A model generated the notes under the pieces. It was not told the DNA's origin. It searched no databases and saw only the letters and a list, made by a program, of their open reading frames with translations. From positions 1-64,000 of the forward strand of contig JAFUVU010000054.1 of the NCBI GenBank assembly GCA_017477465.1: DNA of 64,000 nucleotides, given 5' to 3'. Each line of letters starts with the position of its first letter. The stretch's first letter is position 1. Made by a program: the position numbers and the translations under genes. The stretch is from Bacteroidales bacterium (lineage in GTDB: Bacteria > Bacteroidota > Bacteroidia > Bacteroidales > UBA932). Shown one piece after another: positions 32,419-40,932 of the stretch.

Positions 32419-34104
32419 TTACTCAGCAATGACGGTAGGGGTGCATGATTTTACAATATACCAAGTGGCAGAGCCGGAGGAGCCGCTGTCCGTTCCAAAG
32501 AAGTAGTGACCGTTGGCGTCGGAGTTGCCGGCAAACGGAGAGGTGCTTGTGTGCACTTTCTTGCTGTTTCCGTTGTAGAAGAACTCCAAGTCAATTTTGG
32601 TTGCATAGTCCGCATTGGGCTTGAAGTCCACGCGATACTCGGTTATGGCATTCATCTCGTCTTTGGTAATATCGAACGTGGTCGATCCATAGGTAGTATG
32701 GCCACCATTGGTGCGCAGGCGCTTGTTGCCGTTCAGGGAAATCTGGCACTGAAGTTCAGAGTCTCCGGCTGCATCGTGGGTGCACATCCAGAACTGTCCG
32801 GCATCGTCAAAGTTCTTGTCGCCTATTTCAAGGACGATTGATACATAACGGAAGGGATCCTTAAGCGTGACGCGTGACTTCCTGTCACCGAAAATCTTAA
32901 CGGAACCGTCTTCCTGAACTTCCGCACCCTCGAAAGTGAAGTTTATGTCCTTTGTGAGTTCCAGCTCAGCCCTGTTGGCGCCGGCGACTATGGCCACGGT
33001 GCCGGTCTGGGGAGCGAAGTACTTGTTGAAAGGAGTGGTCAGTTTGAACTGGGTGCCGTCAACTTTTTCGACCGTCCAGTCAGGGTTGCTGGTTTCGGGA
33101 GTCCAGTCCATGTCGGCATTCACTTCTATGAAGGATATTGCATAGCCGCCGGGGATGGTTGTGGATTCGGGGGTTACGATTTCAAAGCTGAGACCCTTTT
33201 GCGTTACGTCGAAGGAGTAAGAGGTATCTCCTGCCGATACAGTGATGGTTCCACCGCGCACCGCACCGTCGTTGGCTCCGGCGGTAGCGGTTACAGTGGC
33301 ATTGCCTTCGCCGCTGTCGCTGTCGAAGCTGAGCCAGGTCTTGTCGGCCGTTACTGTCCAGGGCAGTTCGGTGCGGATCTGGAATGTCTGGGAGCCACCC
33401 TTGGAATCGAATGCATCCTCGAAGGCGCTCACCTCGAACTTGGCTTTCTGAGTAACCTCGAAGGATTCCTCTTCATCGCCGGCAGTCACGGTAATCGTTG
33501 CCGTGCGCTCCAGGACCGTGGAAGGATCAGCCGTGGCGATTATGGTGAGGGTGCGGCCCTCGGGGTCGGGGGCTCCGTTTTCGCGGTTAAAGTGCAGCCA
33601 GCTGACGTCGGTAGTGATTTGCCAGTCCTCGTTGGTGAGGATAGTAAATGACAGCGGACCGCCTGCCGCGGAGTAATCCTGAGCAATCGGGGTGACGAAG
33701 AGCCTGCCGAAGCGTGCCTGCGTGATGCTTATCACATAGGTTTTGCTCACGCCCTCGCCGCGGATGGTGAGGGTGGCCCGGCGGTCGTAATCCTCTTCAT
33801 TGGGCTCGAAACTTACCACCACGTCGCTTATCAGCGAAGAGCTTGCGCTCGACGAGGGGGTGACGGTACACCAATCGGCACCGCTGGACCGGGTGATGGT
33901 CCAAGGGGTGTTGGAACTCACATTGAAGGTAATTGTTCCGGGATTGGTGGAGGGAACGGTATAGGTTGTCAGCGCATCGCATTCCATCCGGACGGCGGCC
34001 GCAGCCTTTTCAGGAGTCACCTGCGTGTCGATATGGAACTGCTGGCAGGCAGCGGCTCCGGCAAAAGCAACAAGCAGGGCTAACGTTCTTACGATTGTTT
34101 TCAT
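32419..34104 (-). CDS. BACON-domain surface glycan-binding lipoprotein 1
   Basis: A 561-residue lipoprotein (ATG 34104; lipobox GAAAC). Four BACON-like repeats can be traced: NVSSNTPWTITRSSGADWCTV, TILTNEDWQITTDVSWLHF, QIRTELPWTVTADKTWLSF, and a degenerate fourth ending at about residue 370. A distinct C-terminal domain follows (about 375-561; VSIVLEIGDKNFDDAGQFWMC, HYFFGTDSGSSGSATWYIV) that is similar in plan to the next gene's C-terminus. The BACON repeats likely act as spacers and the last domain as the sugar-binding part. Position after the second SusD supports a surface glycan-binding role. A longer reading from 34125 is possible but lacks a good signal. Confidence 0.82.
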   Translation of the reverse strand: MKTIVRTLALLVAFAGAAACQQFHIDTQVTPEKAAAAVRMECDALTTYTVPSTNPGTITFNVSSNTPWTITRSSGADWCTVTPSSSASSSLISDVVVSFEPNEEDYDRRATLTIRGEGVSKTYVISITQARFGRLFVTPIAQDYSAAGGPLSFTILTNEDWQITTDVSWLHFNRENGAPDPEGRTLTIIATADPSTVLERTATITVTAGDEEESFEVTQKAKFEVSAFEDAFDSKGGSQTFQIRTELPWTVTADKTWLSFDSDSGEGNATVTATAGANDGAVRGGTITVSAGDTSYSFDVTQKGLSFEIVTPESTTIPGGYAISFIEVNADMDWTPETSNPDWTVEKVDGTQFKLTTPFNKYFAPQTGTVAIVAGANRAELELTKDINFTFEGAEVQEDGSVKIFGDRKSRVTLKDPFRYVSIVLEIGDKNFDDAGQFWMCTHDAAGDSELQCQISLNGNKRLRTNGGHTTYGSTTFDITKDEMNAITEYRVDFKPNADYATKIDLEFFYNGNSKKVHTSTSPFAGNSDANGHYFFGTDSGSSGSATWYIVKSCTPTVIAE

Positions 34105-34133
34105 ATGGCTATTTGTTTTATTCAAAGGTTAGA

Positions 34134-35810
34134 CTACCATCCGGTATTTTGGGTAAGGTTGGGATTGGCGAAAACTTCGGACTGGGGGATAGGATACAGA
34201 TTCTGGCGTGCTGCCCAGGTGCGGGACTCCACCGTGAAGCGGCTGTAGTCAAAGTCGGATCCGCTGCGGGTAATCTTGACACCGTCTATCTGCCCCTGTG
34301 TCTGCTGGCCGATATCCCAGCGGCGCACATCCCAGAAGCGGTGGTCTTCGAAGGCGAATTCCACCCTCCACTCACGGCGCACCGCTTCGCGGAAATCGCT
34401 GTAGGAAGTGGCTTCCACATCCGGCATGCCGGCGTTGAGACGCACCTGGTTGATGGCATCGGCAGCACTGATGGTGAGGGTGCCATCGGTCTGGGTGGGA
34501 CTCTGGAAGTACTCGTTGGCGGCTTCGGCATAGCTCAGGAGTATTTCCGCGTAACGGGAAACAATCCATTGATGCTTGAAACTTGAGCGGGCCTCAGGGA
34601 CGAAGCTCGTCTCTTCCTGGATATACTTTCGGAGGTAATACCCGGTAGGAGTGCCAAGGTCGCTGCGGGTTGCGCTATAATCGCGTCCGCCTTCAAAAGT
34701 CTCTATGGTGCTACCCTTGAAGGCCATCCCATTTGCAAGTATGGCCCGCGCAAAACGTGGATCGCGGTTCTCGTACGGCTTGGTGATGTCGAATTCGGGA
34801 TCGGCAGTATGCCATCCGTCCTGGTCAAGCGTAATGTCATAGCCGTTCAGGGTCTGGAAAGCATCTACCAGGTTTTGCGTAGGATAGTTTCCTGCAATAT
34901 AAGAACGGTAACCTTCCGTGAAACGGACCGGGAAGTTTGTCAGTTCAAATCTGTCGTCTTCGCTTCTCAGTATGGACATTATCACTTCCGGCGAGAGATA
35001 ATTGTTGGCCTTTTCGGCCGGATCCAGCCGATACAGCTGCATATCCATCACCTCTTTTGCCGCCTTGGCTGCTTCCAGCCACTTTGCCCGGTCGCCCGAA
35101 GGATTGTGAAGTGGTGACGCTGCATAAAGAAGAGCCTTGGCTTTTACCGCCAGGGCAAAGCCCTTGGTGACACGGCCGATTTCCTCTCCCAGCATTCCGG
35201 TCCAGTTAATGGGGAGGTTGGCGGCACATTCGGTACACTCGCTCTCAATGAATTCAATCACCTCATCGAACGGCGTTTTCTCGATTTCATTGGCCTGCTC
35301 TGCAGTGAGCATGGTCATGGGAACCGGGATGTCGCCATAGCGCCTGGCCAGTTCAAAGAGATAATAGGCACGGAGAACACGGGCTTCGTAAGGATAATAC
35401 TTCAGGTGTTCCAGCCACTGACTGTAATTGGCATCATACTGGAACATGCTAATATCCACGGTTTCCATCGACTCGAGGAACTCTGCAACACTGCGGACAG
35501 CATTATAGAGGCTCCATTTGTCGTCCACGGTCTGGAGCGGGCTCCAGTTTCCGTTGATGAAACGCTGGACAGAGGCGTCCTGATCGGCATACTCGGCATC
35601 ATCGGAGCCGCACTCACGCATGGCATTGGAGACGTCGGCGATATTTTTGCACGGCATATATCCGTAAATATTGGTAAGCATCCGCTGGATATTGCTGTAT
35701 GTCGTATACATATCCTCACGGGAGTAATCGCTGGATGTTTCGTCGAATTCCAGGAAGTTGCAGCCTGCAAGAAGGAGCGCAGCGGATAAAATATAGAATA
35801 ACTTTTTCAT
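34134..35810 (-). CDS. SusD-like glycan-binding lipoprotein, second pair
   Basis: A 558-residue lipoprotein (MKKLFYILSAALLLAGC). The N-terminal part has the SusD TPR-like helical scaffold (YEARVLRAYYLFELARRYGDIPV near 140, EKTPFDEVIEFIESE, TKGFALAVKAKALLYAASPLHNP). The C-terminus has the RagB/SusD domain (YAEILLSYAEAANEY, LNAGMPDVEA, VRREWRVEFAFEDHRFWDVRRW, YPIPQSEVFANPNLTQNTGW). SusD lids bind glycan at the cell surface and close over a SusC channel. Its partner is the SusC-OmpA fusion 15 bp upstream. The substrate is inferred from neighbours to be chitin-derived. Confidence 0.93.
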   Translation of the reverse strand: MKKLFYILSAALLLAGCNFLEFDETSSDYSREDMYTTYSNIQRMLTNIYGYMPCKNIADVSNAMRECGSDDAEYADQDASVQRFINGNWSPLQTVDDKWSLYNAVRSVAEFLESMETVDISMFQYDANYSQWLEHLKYYPYEARVLRAYYLFELARRYGDIPVPMTMLTAEQANEIEKTPFDEVIEFIESECTECAANLPINWTGMLGEEIGRVTKGFALAVKAKALLYAASPLHNPSGDRAKWLEAAKAAKEVMDMQLYRLDPAEKANNYLSPEVIMSILRSEDDRFELTNFPVRFTEGYRSYIAGNYPTQNLVDAFQTLNGYDITLDQDGWHTADPEFDITKPYENRDPRFARAILANGMAFKGSTIETFEGGRDYSATRSDLGTPTGYYLRKYIQEETSFVPEARSSFKHQWIVSRYAEILLSYAEAANEYFQSPTQTDGTLTISAADAINQVRLNAGMPDVEATSYSDFREAVRREWRVEFAFEDHRFWDVRRWDIGQQTQGQIDGVKITRSGSDFDYSRFTVESRTWAARQNLYPIPQSEVFANPNLTQNTGW

Positions 35811-35825
35811 ACCTTTCGCTCTTTA

Positions 35826-38800
35826 TTATTTGATGATACAGACGGCTACGCGGTTGCTGTCCGGGCTCATGGAGCTGTCCTTGTCGCTTCCGGTGCTGGA
35901 ATAGCTGATTCGGCTTGCGGCAATGCCTGCCTCTTTGAGCTTTTCTACCACGACGGCTGCGCGTTCGGCCGACAGGCGCTTGTTGACATCGACTGTACCG
36001 GTAGCGGTATCGGCATAGCCGGTGACCGTGATTTTTGCATCGGGGTTGTCCTTCAGAATCTGGGCGATGCGGCCGAGTTTGAAGGCCTCATCGGGTCTGA
36101 GCTCAGCCTTTCCGATGACAAAGAGAAGGTCGTCCTCGTACGTGCCTTCCAATGTGGAGGCGGGAACTTTCACTTCTTTCACGACTTCTTTCACCACCTC
36201 TACGGGGACTTCCTTAACAACTTCGCGGTCAACGTATTCGATGACCTTTTCAGGGACGTAAGGATCGACCTTGCTTACGCTTGCAGGACGTTTGGAAGAA
36301 GCCTTTGAGCCTTCGGACGAGCCGAAGTTGAGCTTGATTCCGCCCCAGAAGGTACGAGTAGAAGGATAATAGGCGCCAAGCTGCTCCGGATCGGCAAAGT
36401 GGATATTGTCCAGGCTGAACAGGTTTGTCGCCATGAGGAATACCGTAGCGTCGCAGAGACGGAGCAGGCGCTGAGGGATGGTATAGGAGATACCAACGTT
36501 GCGCAGCTTGATAAAGGAACCGTCGCGGTACCACAGGGAGTTATTACGGTAGTTGTTGGAGTTGGCCTGCGTTGTGAGTCTCGGCATGGTAGCCAGGTGT
36601 TCGCGGCCGGGAGCCCAGGTGACCTCCCTGTTGAGGAAGGTATCGGAAATGGTGCCGTTGCCGACAAGCGGCTGGTACAACGGGCTGTCAAGGAGGTTGA
36701 TGGTGACACCGGTCACACCTTGGAAGTCGGCATACAGCTTAAGCCCTTTCCATCCCAAATTGAGGCCGAAACCAAAAGTGCACAGCGGAGTTGAGGAGCC
36801 GAACATCTTCACGACATCCTGGCTGTCGATGACTCCGTCGAAGTTCTGGTCCTGGTATTTGAGGTCGCCGGGACGCACCTCGCCGAAGGTCTGGCGGGGA
36901 GAGTTGTTAATCTCCAGCTGACTCTGGAAGATGCCAATGACTTCAAGACCGTAGCGCTGTCCCACGGGGTTGCCCTTGTGGTACAGGTAATCGTACATCT
37001 GGTAAGCCTGGCCGTCGTTGATGACTTTGGAGAAAAGCCAGGCGCCGTTGGCATAGGCCCCATAAGAGAAGTCGCCTATCCTGTCGTTCCAGTTCAGGGA
37101 GAGATCGACGCCTTTGTACGACTGTTCGCCCAGACTCTGCTCGTTCACGCTAACGCCAAGAACGCCGGAGATGTTGGAAGGACTGATGAGGATATGGCTG
37201 CGGTTTTCTATGAAGGCATCGGCATTAACTGCCAGGCGCTTGTCGAAGAAACGGACATCTGCGCCCACGGTGACCTTCTTGGAAAGCTCGGGGGCCAGGG
37301 TAATGGCTGCCATGGCACCTTCCTGACGTCCGCTGAAGGAAGATCCACCGTTCTGGCCGAAGTAATAGCTGTTGCCACTCACATAGCGCTGGCGCCAGAG
37401 TTCATGCTCAAGGTCGCCGTCGCTGCCGGCAAGGCCTGCCGATGCATAAAGTTTCAGATACGGGTCGCCCGGCAGAACCACTGCCGCAACACTCAGGGCC
37501 GGGTACAGGTTGAAACGCTGTCCTTTGGGCAGATATGCCGATCCTGAATAGTTTACGACTGCATCTGCGAAGATGCGCTCTTTCCAGTTATAACTGACAC
37601 TGCCCAGGATTTCCTGAGTTCTGGATGAGTTGTTCTGGCCGCTGAAAATCCAGGAGCGCTGCCTGTAAGCTGCGTGAGCCTCAAGGTGATGGGGGCCGAA
37701 TTCGCGGGCCCAGTTCAGTCGGCCCTGGATCTCAAACTTCATCTGAAGGTTGGAGAACCAGTGGGAATAAGAAGGAGTCTTGGGGTCAACTCCGTAGTAA
37801 AGCTGTTCGCTGAGAATGTAGCTGTGGTCTCCCGCGGCAGCCGTAGTGCTTACAAGCTCCGAATAGCGGTAACCTTTCGCTACTTCTTCGGACAGGCGGC
37901 CAATGTAATCGAAAGCTACGTTCACATCGGCCCACAGGCCTTTGGTTACAGCCCCAAGGTCCTGACGCAACATAACGTCGGCCAGCACTTTTGTCTGGGA
38001 ATAGAGTTTCTGGCCGCTGTCGCGAAGCATGGCGACCGGGTTGGACGTTCCGTAAAGGGGTGTTCCGCCATAAGTGCCATCCACCTGCTTGATCGGGAAG
38101 GCTGCGGCGGGCAGACTGTACAGAACCGATTCCAGGCGTCCGCTGTAGTCGCCTTTGTTGAACTCTGCAAGACGGGCCATGACGCCCACCTTCATCATGG
38201 TGGTAGGAGTGATGTTGACATCGATGTTGGCCCTTAAGCCAAGACGGTTGTCAAAATGGTTGGCATTGTAACGGTCGTCCGTGTTGCTACGCCTGTAAAG
38301 GAAATCTTCTTTGAGGTAGTCGACGGCCGCAAAATAGCGGAAGTTCCTGTTGCCGCCGGTAAAAGTGAACTGGGCATGGTGGTTGTCTCCATGGCACCTG
38401 TAAATTTCATTCCACCAGTCAACATTCGGGTAAGCGTAAGGATACTGTCCGCTGTATAGAGCAAGGAGCTCGGCGTCGTTGTAACGGGGTGAAAGGCCGT
38501 CCAGGCTGCGTGCCTCGTTCATCATGAAGCCATAAGTATAGGCATCTGAGAAATCAGGAGCCCGGAAAGGAAAGGCAGCGCCGTACTGATACTTTGCCGT
38601 CACCTTGAGCGGGGTGTCTTTCCCTCGCTTGGTAGTGATGCAAACTACTCCGTTGGCACCTTTTACACCGTAAAGAGCAGCTGCCGCAGCATCCTTAAGG
38701 ATAGAGATGGATTCTATCTCCACGCCTGAAAGATCGTCCATTTCCCTGGGGAACCCGTCCACCAGGATAAGAGGGCTGTGGCTGTGCAGACGAAGTGACA

Positions 38801-39074
38801 GTTTCAGTTTGGACTGGTTGGAGTCGTAGGTACTGGAACCGTTTTTCACCAGCAAGCCCGAGAACTGTCCGTAGAGTGCATTGGAAACGTCCGCCTCCGG
38901 GCTCTTGGCGAAAATATCACCGTCCAGCTGCTGGTTTACATTCGCCCGAATCCGGAAGGAATTGCCAAGCGAGACGGAATCCAGCATGGACCGCGTCTTT
39001 TCATCCTGAGCCGCTGCTTGAACAGTTAGCAGGAGGAGAAGCGGAAGAGAAATATATTTAAAAAGCTTTTTCAT
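35826..39074 (-). CDS. SusC-like barrel fused to a C-terminal OmpA peptidoglycan-binding domain
   Basis: A 1,082-residue outer-membrane protein starting at ATG 39074 (MKKLFKYISLPLLLLL signal). It lacks the usual N-terminal carboxypeptidase-like domain and any TonB-box of the VVVAYG kind. The SusC plug begins directly (ALYGQFSGLLV, LILVDGFPREMDDL, IESISILKDAAAAALYGVKGANGVVCITTKRG). The barrel closes at about residue 925 (FWGGIKLNFG). A Val/Glu/Lys linker follows (VIEYVDREVVKEVPVEVVKE), then an OmpA domain (about 960-1082) with FVIGKAELRPDEAFKL, ITVTGYADTATGT and NKRLSAERAAVVVEKL. The OmpA end should bind peptidoglycan. I know of no standard SusC with this layout. Its SusD partner follows. Confidence 0.9.
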   Translation of the reverse strand: MKKLFKYISLPLLLLLTVQAAAQDEKTRSMLDSVSLGNSFRIRANVNQQLDGDIFAKSPEADVSNALYGQFSGLLVKNGSSTYDSNQSKLKLSLRLHSHSPLILVDGFPREMDDLSGVEIESISILKDAAAAALYGVKGANGVVCITTKRGKDTPLKVTAKYQYGAAFPFRAPDFSDAYTYGFMMNEARSLDGLSPRYNDAELLALYSGQYPYAYPNVDWWNEIYRCHGDNHHAQFTFTGGNRNFRYFAAVDYLKEDFLYRRSNTDDRYNANHFDNRLGLRANIDVNITPTTMMKVGVMARLAEFNKGDYSGRLESVLYSLPAAAFPIKQVDGTYGGTPLYGTSNPVAMLRDSGQKLYSQTKVLADVMLRQDLGAVTKGLWADVNVAFDYIGRLSEEVAKGYRYSELVSTTAAAGDHSYILSEQLYYGVDPKTPSYSHWFSNLQMKFEIQGRLNWAREFGPHHLEAHAAYRQRSWIFSGQNNSSRTQEILGSVSYNWKERIFADAVVNYSGSAYLPKGQRFNLYPALSVAAVVLPGDPYLKLYASAGLAGSDGDLEHELWRQRYVSGNSYYFGQNGGSSFSGRQEGAMAAITLAPELSKKVTVGADVRFFDKRLAVNADAFIENRSHILISPSNISGVLGVSVNEQSLGEQSYKGVDLSLNWNDRIGDFSYGAYANGAWLFSKVINDGQAYQMYDYLYHKGNPVGQRYGLEVIGIFQSQLEINNSPRQTFGEVRPGDLKYQDQNFDGVIDSQDVVKMFGSSTPLCTFGFGLNLGWKGLKLYADFQGVTGVTINLLDSPLYQPLVGNGTISDTFLNREVTWAPGREHLATMPRLTTQANSNNYRNNSLWYRDGSFIKLRNVGISYTIPQRLLRLCDATVFLMATNLFSLDNIHFADPEQLGAYYPSTRTFWGGIKLNFGSSEGSKASSKRPASVSKVDPYVPEKVIEYVDREVVKEVPVEVVKEVVKEVKVPASTLEGTYEDDLLFVIGKAELRPDEAFKLGRIAQILKDNPDAKITVTGYADTATGTVDVNKRLSAERAAVVVEKLKEAGIAASRISYSSTGSDKDSSMSPDSNRVAVCIIK

Positions 39075-39093
39075 CTTCGGGTACATTTTTAGG

Positions 39094-40920
39094 TTACCAA
39101 CCCGGATTTTGAGTCATTCCGTAGCCTTTGTTTATTTCACTGGTAAGGATAGGAGCCAGATACCACTTGGTGTCCCAACTGGTGTACCACTGACGTCCGG
39201 GGAAAGCATCAATCTCCTGGAAGGTGAAGGAGGTGGCGTTCTTGGTATCGTTACCAATGGCACGGAGAGCCTTGAGAGGAGTTGTGAAAGCCTCAGTAAG
39301 GCCATAGCGAACCATGTCGAACCAGCGGACTTCTTCAAAGCCGAACTCAAGTTCCCTCTCGAGGAGGAGAGCCTTGCGGAATTCTTCCTGGCTCATTCCC
39401 TCTTCCAAAGGTTTCAGGCCCACTCGTGCGCGGACTGCATTCACCCAGGTATAGGCCTTGTCTGACGGACCGCCGTCGGCCTCGTTATAGGCTTCGGCAG
39501 CATTGAGGAGCACTTCGGGAAGGCGCATCATGCACCAGTGCGGCATTGTATTGCGGTCCGAACTCTGCTGAAGAATGTATTTCATCATCAGGAAGCCGGG
39601 GCAGTTGGACTGCGCATACTGGTGGTTGCTGTAGGAGCGGCCGACAGTACCGTCACGCCAGATGTCACCCGGCACGCAGATATTCTCGTACAGGCGCGGG
39701 TCACGGGTTTCAGAGAATGTTGTCGAACTCACTTTCAGGGTACCGTTCGGATCCTGCTTGAAGAAAGGCTGCTCGGGCCAGGAGCTCTTGTCTTCCCAGT
39801 TGAAATCTTCCGGGAAAGGAGTTCCGTCGGCCCAGGGGAACTTGTTCACCCATGTAAGGGTGGCTCCGTTTCCGAAGTCTCCGGTACGTTTGATCCAGTC
39901 ATCGTGATAGGAAGTACTGTTGCTCTTACGGATGGAAATGATGGTCTCTGTGGTTCCGCGTTCAAAATAACCTTTGCGGTATGCAAGGCGGTAAGCCCTC
40001 GGGGTAATGAGTCCCGTTGTCGCATCCGGGGCGGCCTGAATCATGGCGTAATAGCCGTTGGACAGCAGTTCACGCATAAAATCATCGGCTGCCGCTTTGG
40101 CTGCCTGCCAACGGGCGGGGTCGTAATTCATATAGCAGGCATACTCATTGGCCTGCGGATGGAAGGGCTTGTCGGAATTGAAAGTAGGAGATGCGGCGAA
40201 GCACAGCACGCGAAGCTTGAGGCCAAGGGCAGCCGCACGGGTAAGGCGTCCGTCATCGGCACCGCTTACGCTCCAAGGAAGGTCCGGAGCAGCCTCCGTA
40301 CACATCCTGACTATGAAATCGACCGTCTCCGCAAAGGTATTCCGGGGATATTCCATCGCTTCGTCTAGCTTCACCGAGTGGTCAAGAATAGGCACGCCGC
40401 CCACATAGCGGAGCATGTTGGCGTACGAGATGGCAAGGCACATCTTGGCCTCGGCCTTCTTGCAGGCGAGTATGCCGGGGTCTGCGCCCGGGATACGGTC
40501 TGCGTTCTCAAGGAACAGCCAGGCGTAACGGATGGCAGTATAGTCCTTTTCCGAGCCAAAGCAATAATTCATGCCGGAGGTGCCGCTTGTCAGGGAAGCG
40601 TTGAGGGCGCCGTTATAGTACAGGCCGACGGGGCCGTCGCCTTCGGTGTTGATATTTGAAATATAGTGGTCGGTCAGGGATTCTATGATATCTCTTCCCA
40701 GAAGGTCGTCAAAACCGGAGGGAATGCCGTAGGGAAGATAATAGTATGCCTGGGCCAGCACTTTGTCGGCATCCTTGACAGTGGCGAAAAGGGTGTCCAG
40801 CGTGGCACCGGAACTCTCAGGTGCCTTGCTAAGGCCGGCGTCTCCCAATTTGAGACTCTCGCATGCGACCAGCCCTGCTCCCAGCAGGACGAGGGTCAAT
40901 ATTTCTGCAAATCTTTTCAT
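39094..40920 (-). CDS. SusD-like glycan-binding lipoprotein, first pair
   Basis: A 608-residue lipoprotein (MKRFAEILTLVLLGAGLVAC). SusD hallmarks: AYYYLPYG near residue 60, CKKAEAKMCLAISYANMLRYVGGVPI, FAETVDFIVRMCTEAA, LGLKLRVLCFAASPTFN, RLPEVLLNAAEAYNEADGG, VNAVRARVGLKPL, LLLERELEFGFEEVRWFDMVRYG, and the terminal YGMTQNPGW. It is larger than its paralogue downstream and clearly diverged from it, so the two pairs probably prefer different chain lengths or forms of the glycan. The start is 12 bp after the SusC1 stop. Confidence 0.94.
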   Translation of the reverse strand: MKRFAEILTLVLLGAGLVACESLKLGDAGLSKAPESSGATLDTLFATVKDADKVLAQAYYYLPYGIPSGFDDLLGRDIIESLTDHYISNINTEGDGPVGLYYNGALNASLTSGTSGMNYCFGSEKDYTAIRYAWLFLENADRIPGADPGILACKKAEAKMCLAISYANMLRYVGGVPILDHSVKLDEAMEYPRNTFAETVDFIVRMCTEAAPDLPWSVSGADDGRLTRAAALGLKLRVLCFAASPTFNSDKPFHPQANEYACYMNYDPARWQAAKAAADDFMRELLSNGYYAMIQAAPDATTGLITPRAYRLAYRKGYFERGTTETIISIRKSNSTSYHDDWIKRTGDFGNGATLTWVNKFPWADGTPFPEDFNWEDKSSWPEQPFFKQDPNGTLKVSSTTFSETRDPRLYENICVPGDIWRDGTVGRSYSNHQYAQSNCPGFLMMKYILQQSSDRNTMPHWCMMRLPEVLLNAAEAYNEADGGPSDKAYTWVNAVRARVGLKPLEEGMSQEEFRKALLLERELEFGFEEVRWFDMVRYGLTEAFTTPLKALRAIGNDTKNATSFTFQEIDAFPGRQWYTSWDTKWYLAPILTSEINKGYGMTQNPGW

Positions 40921-40932
40921 CTCTCAAAGGGC

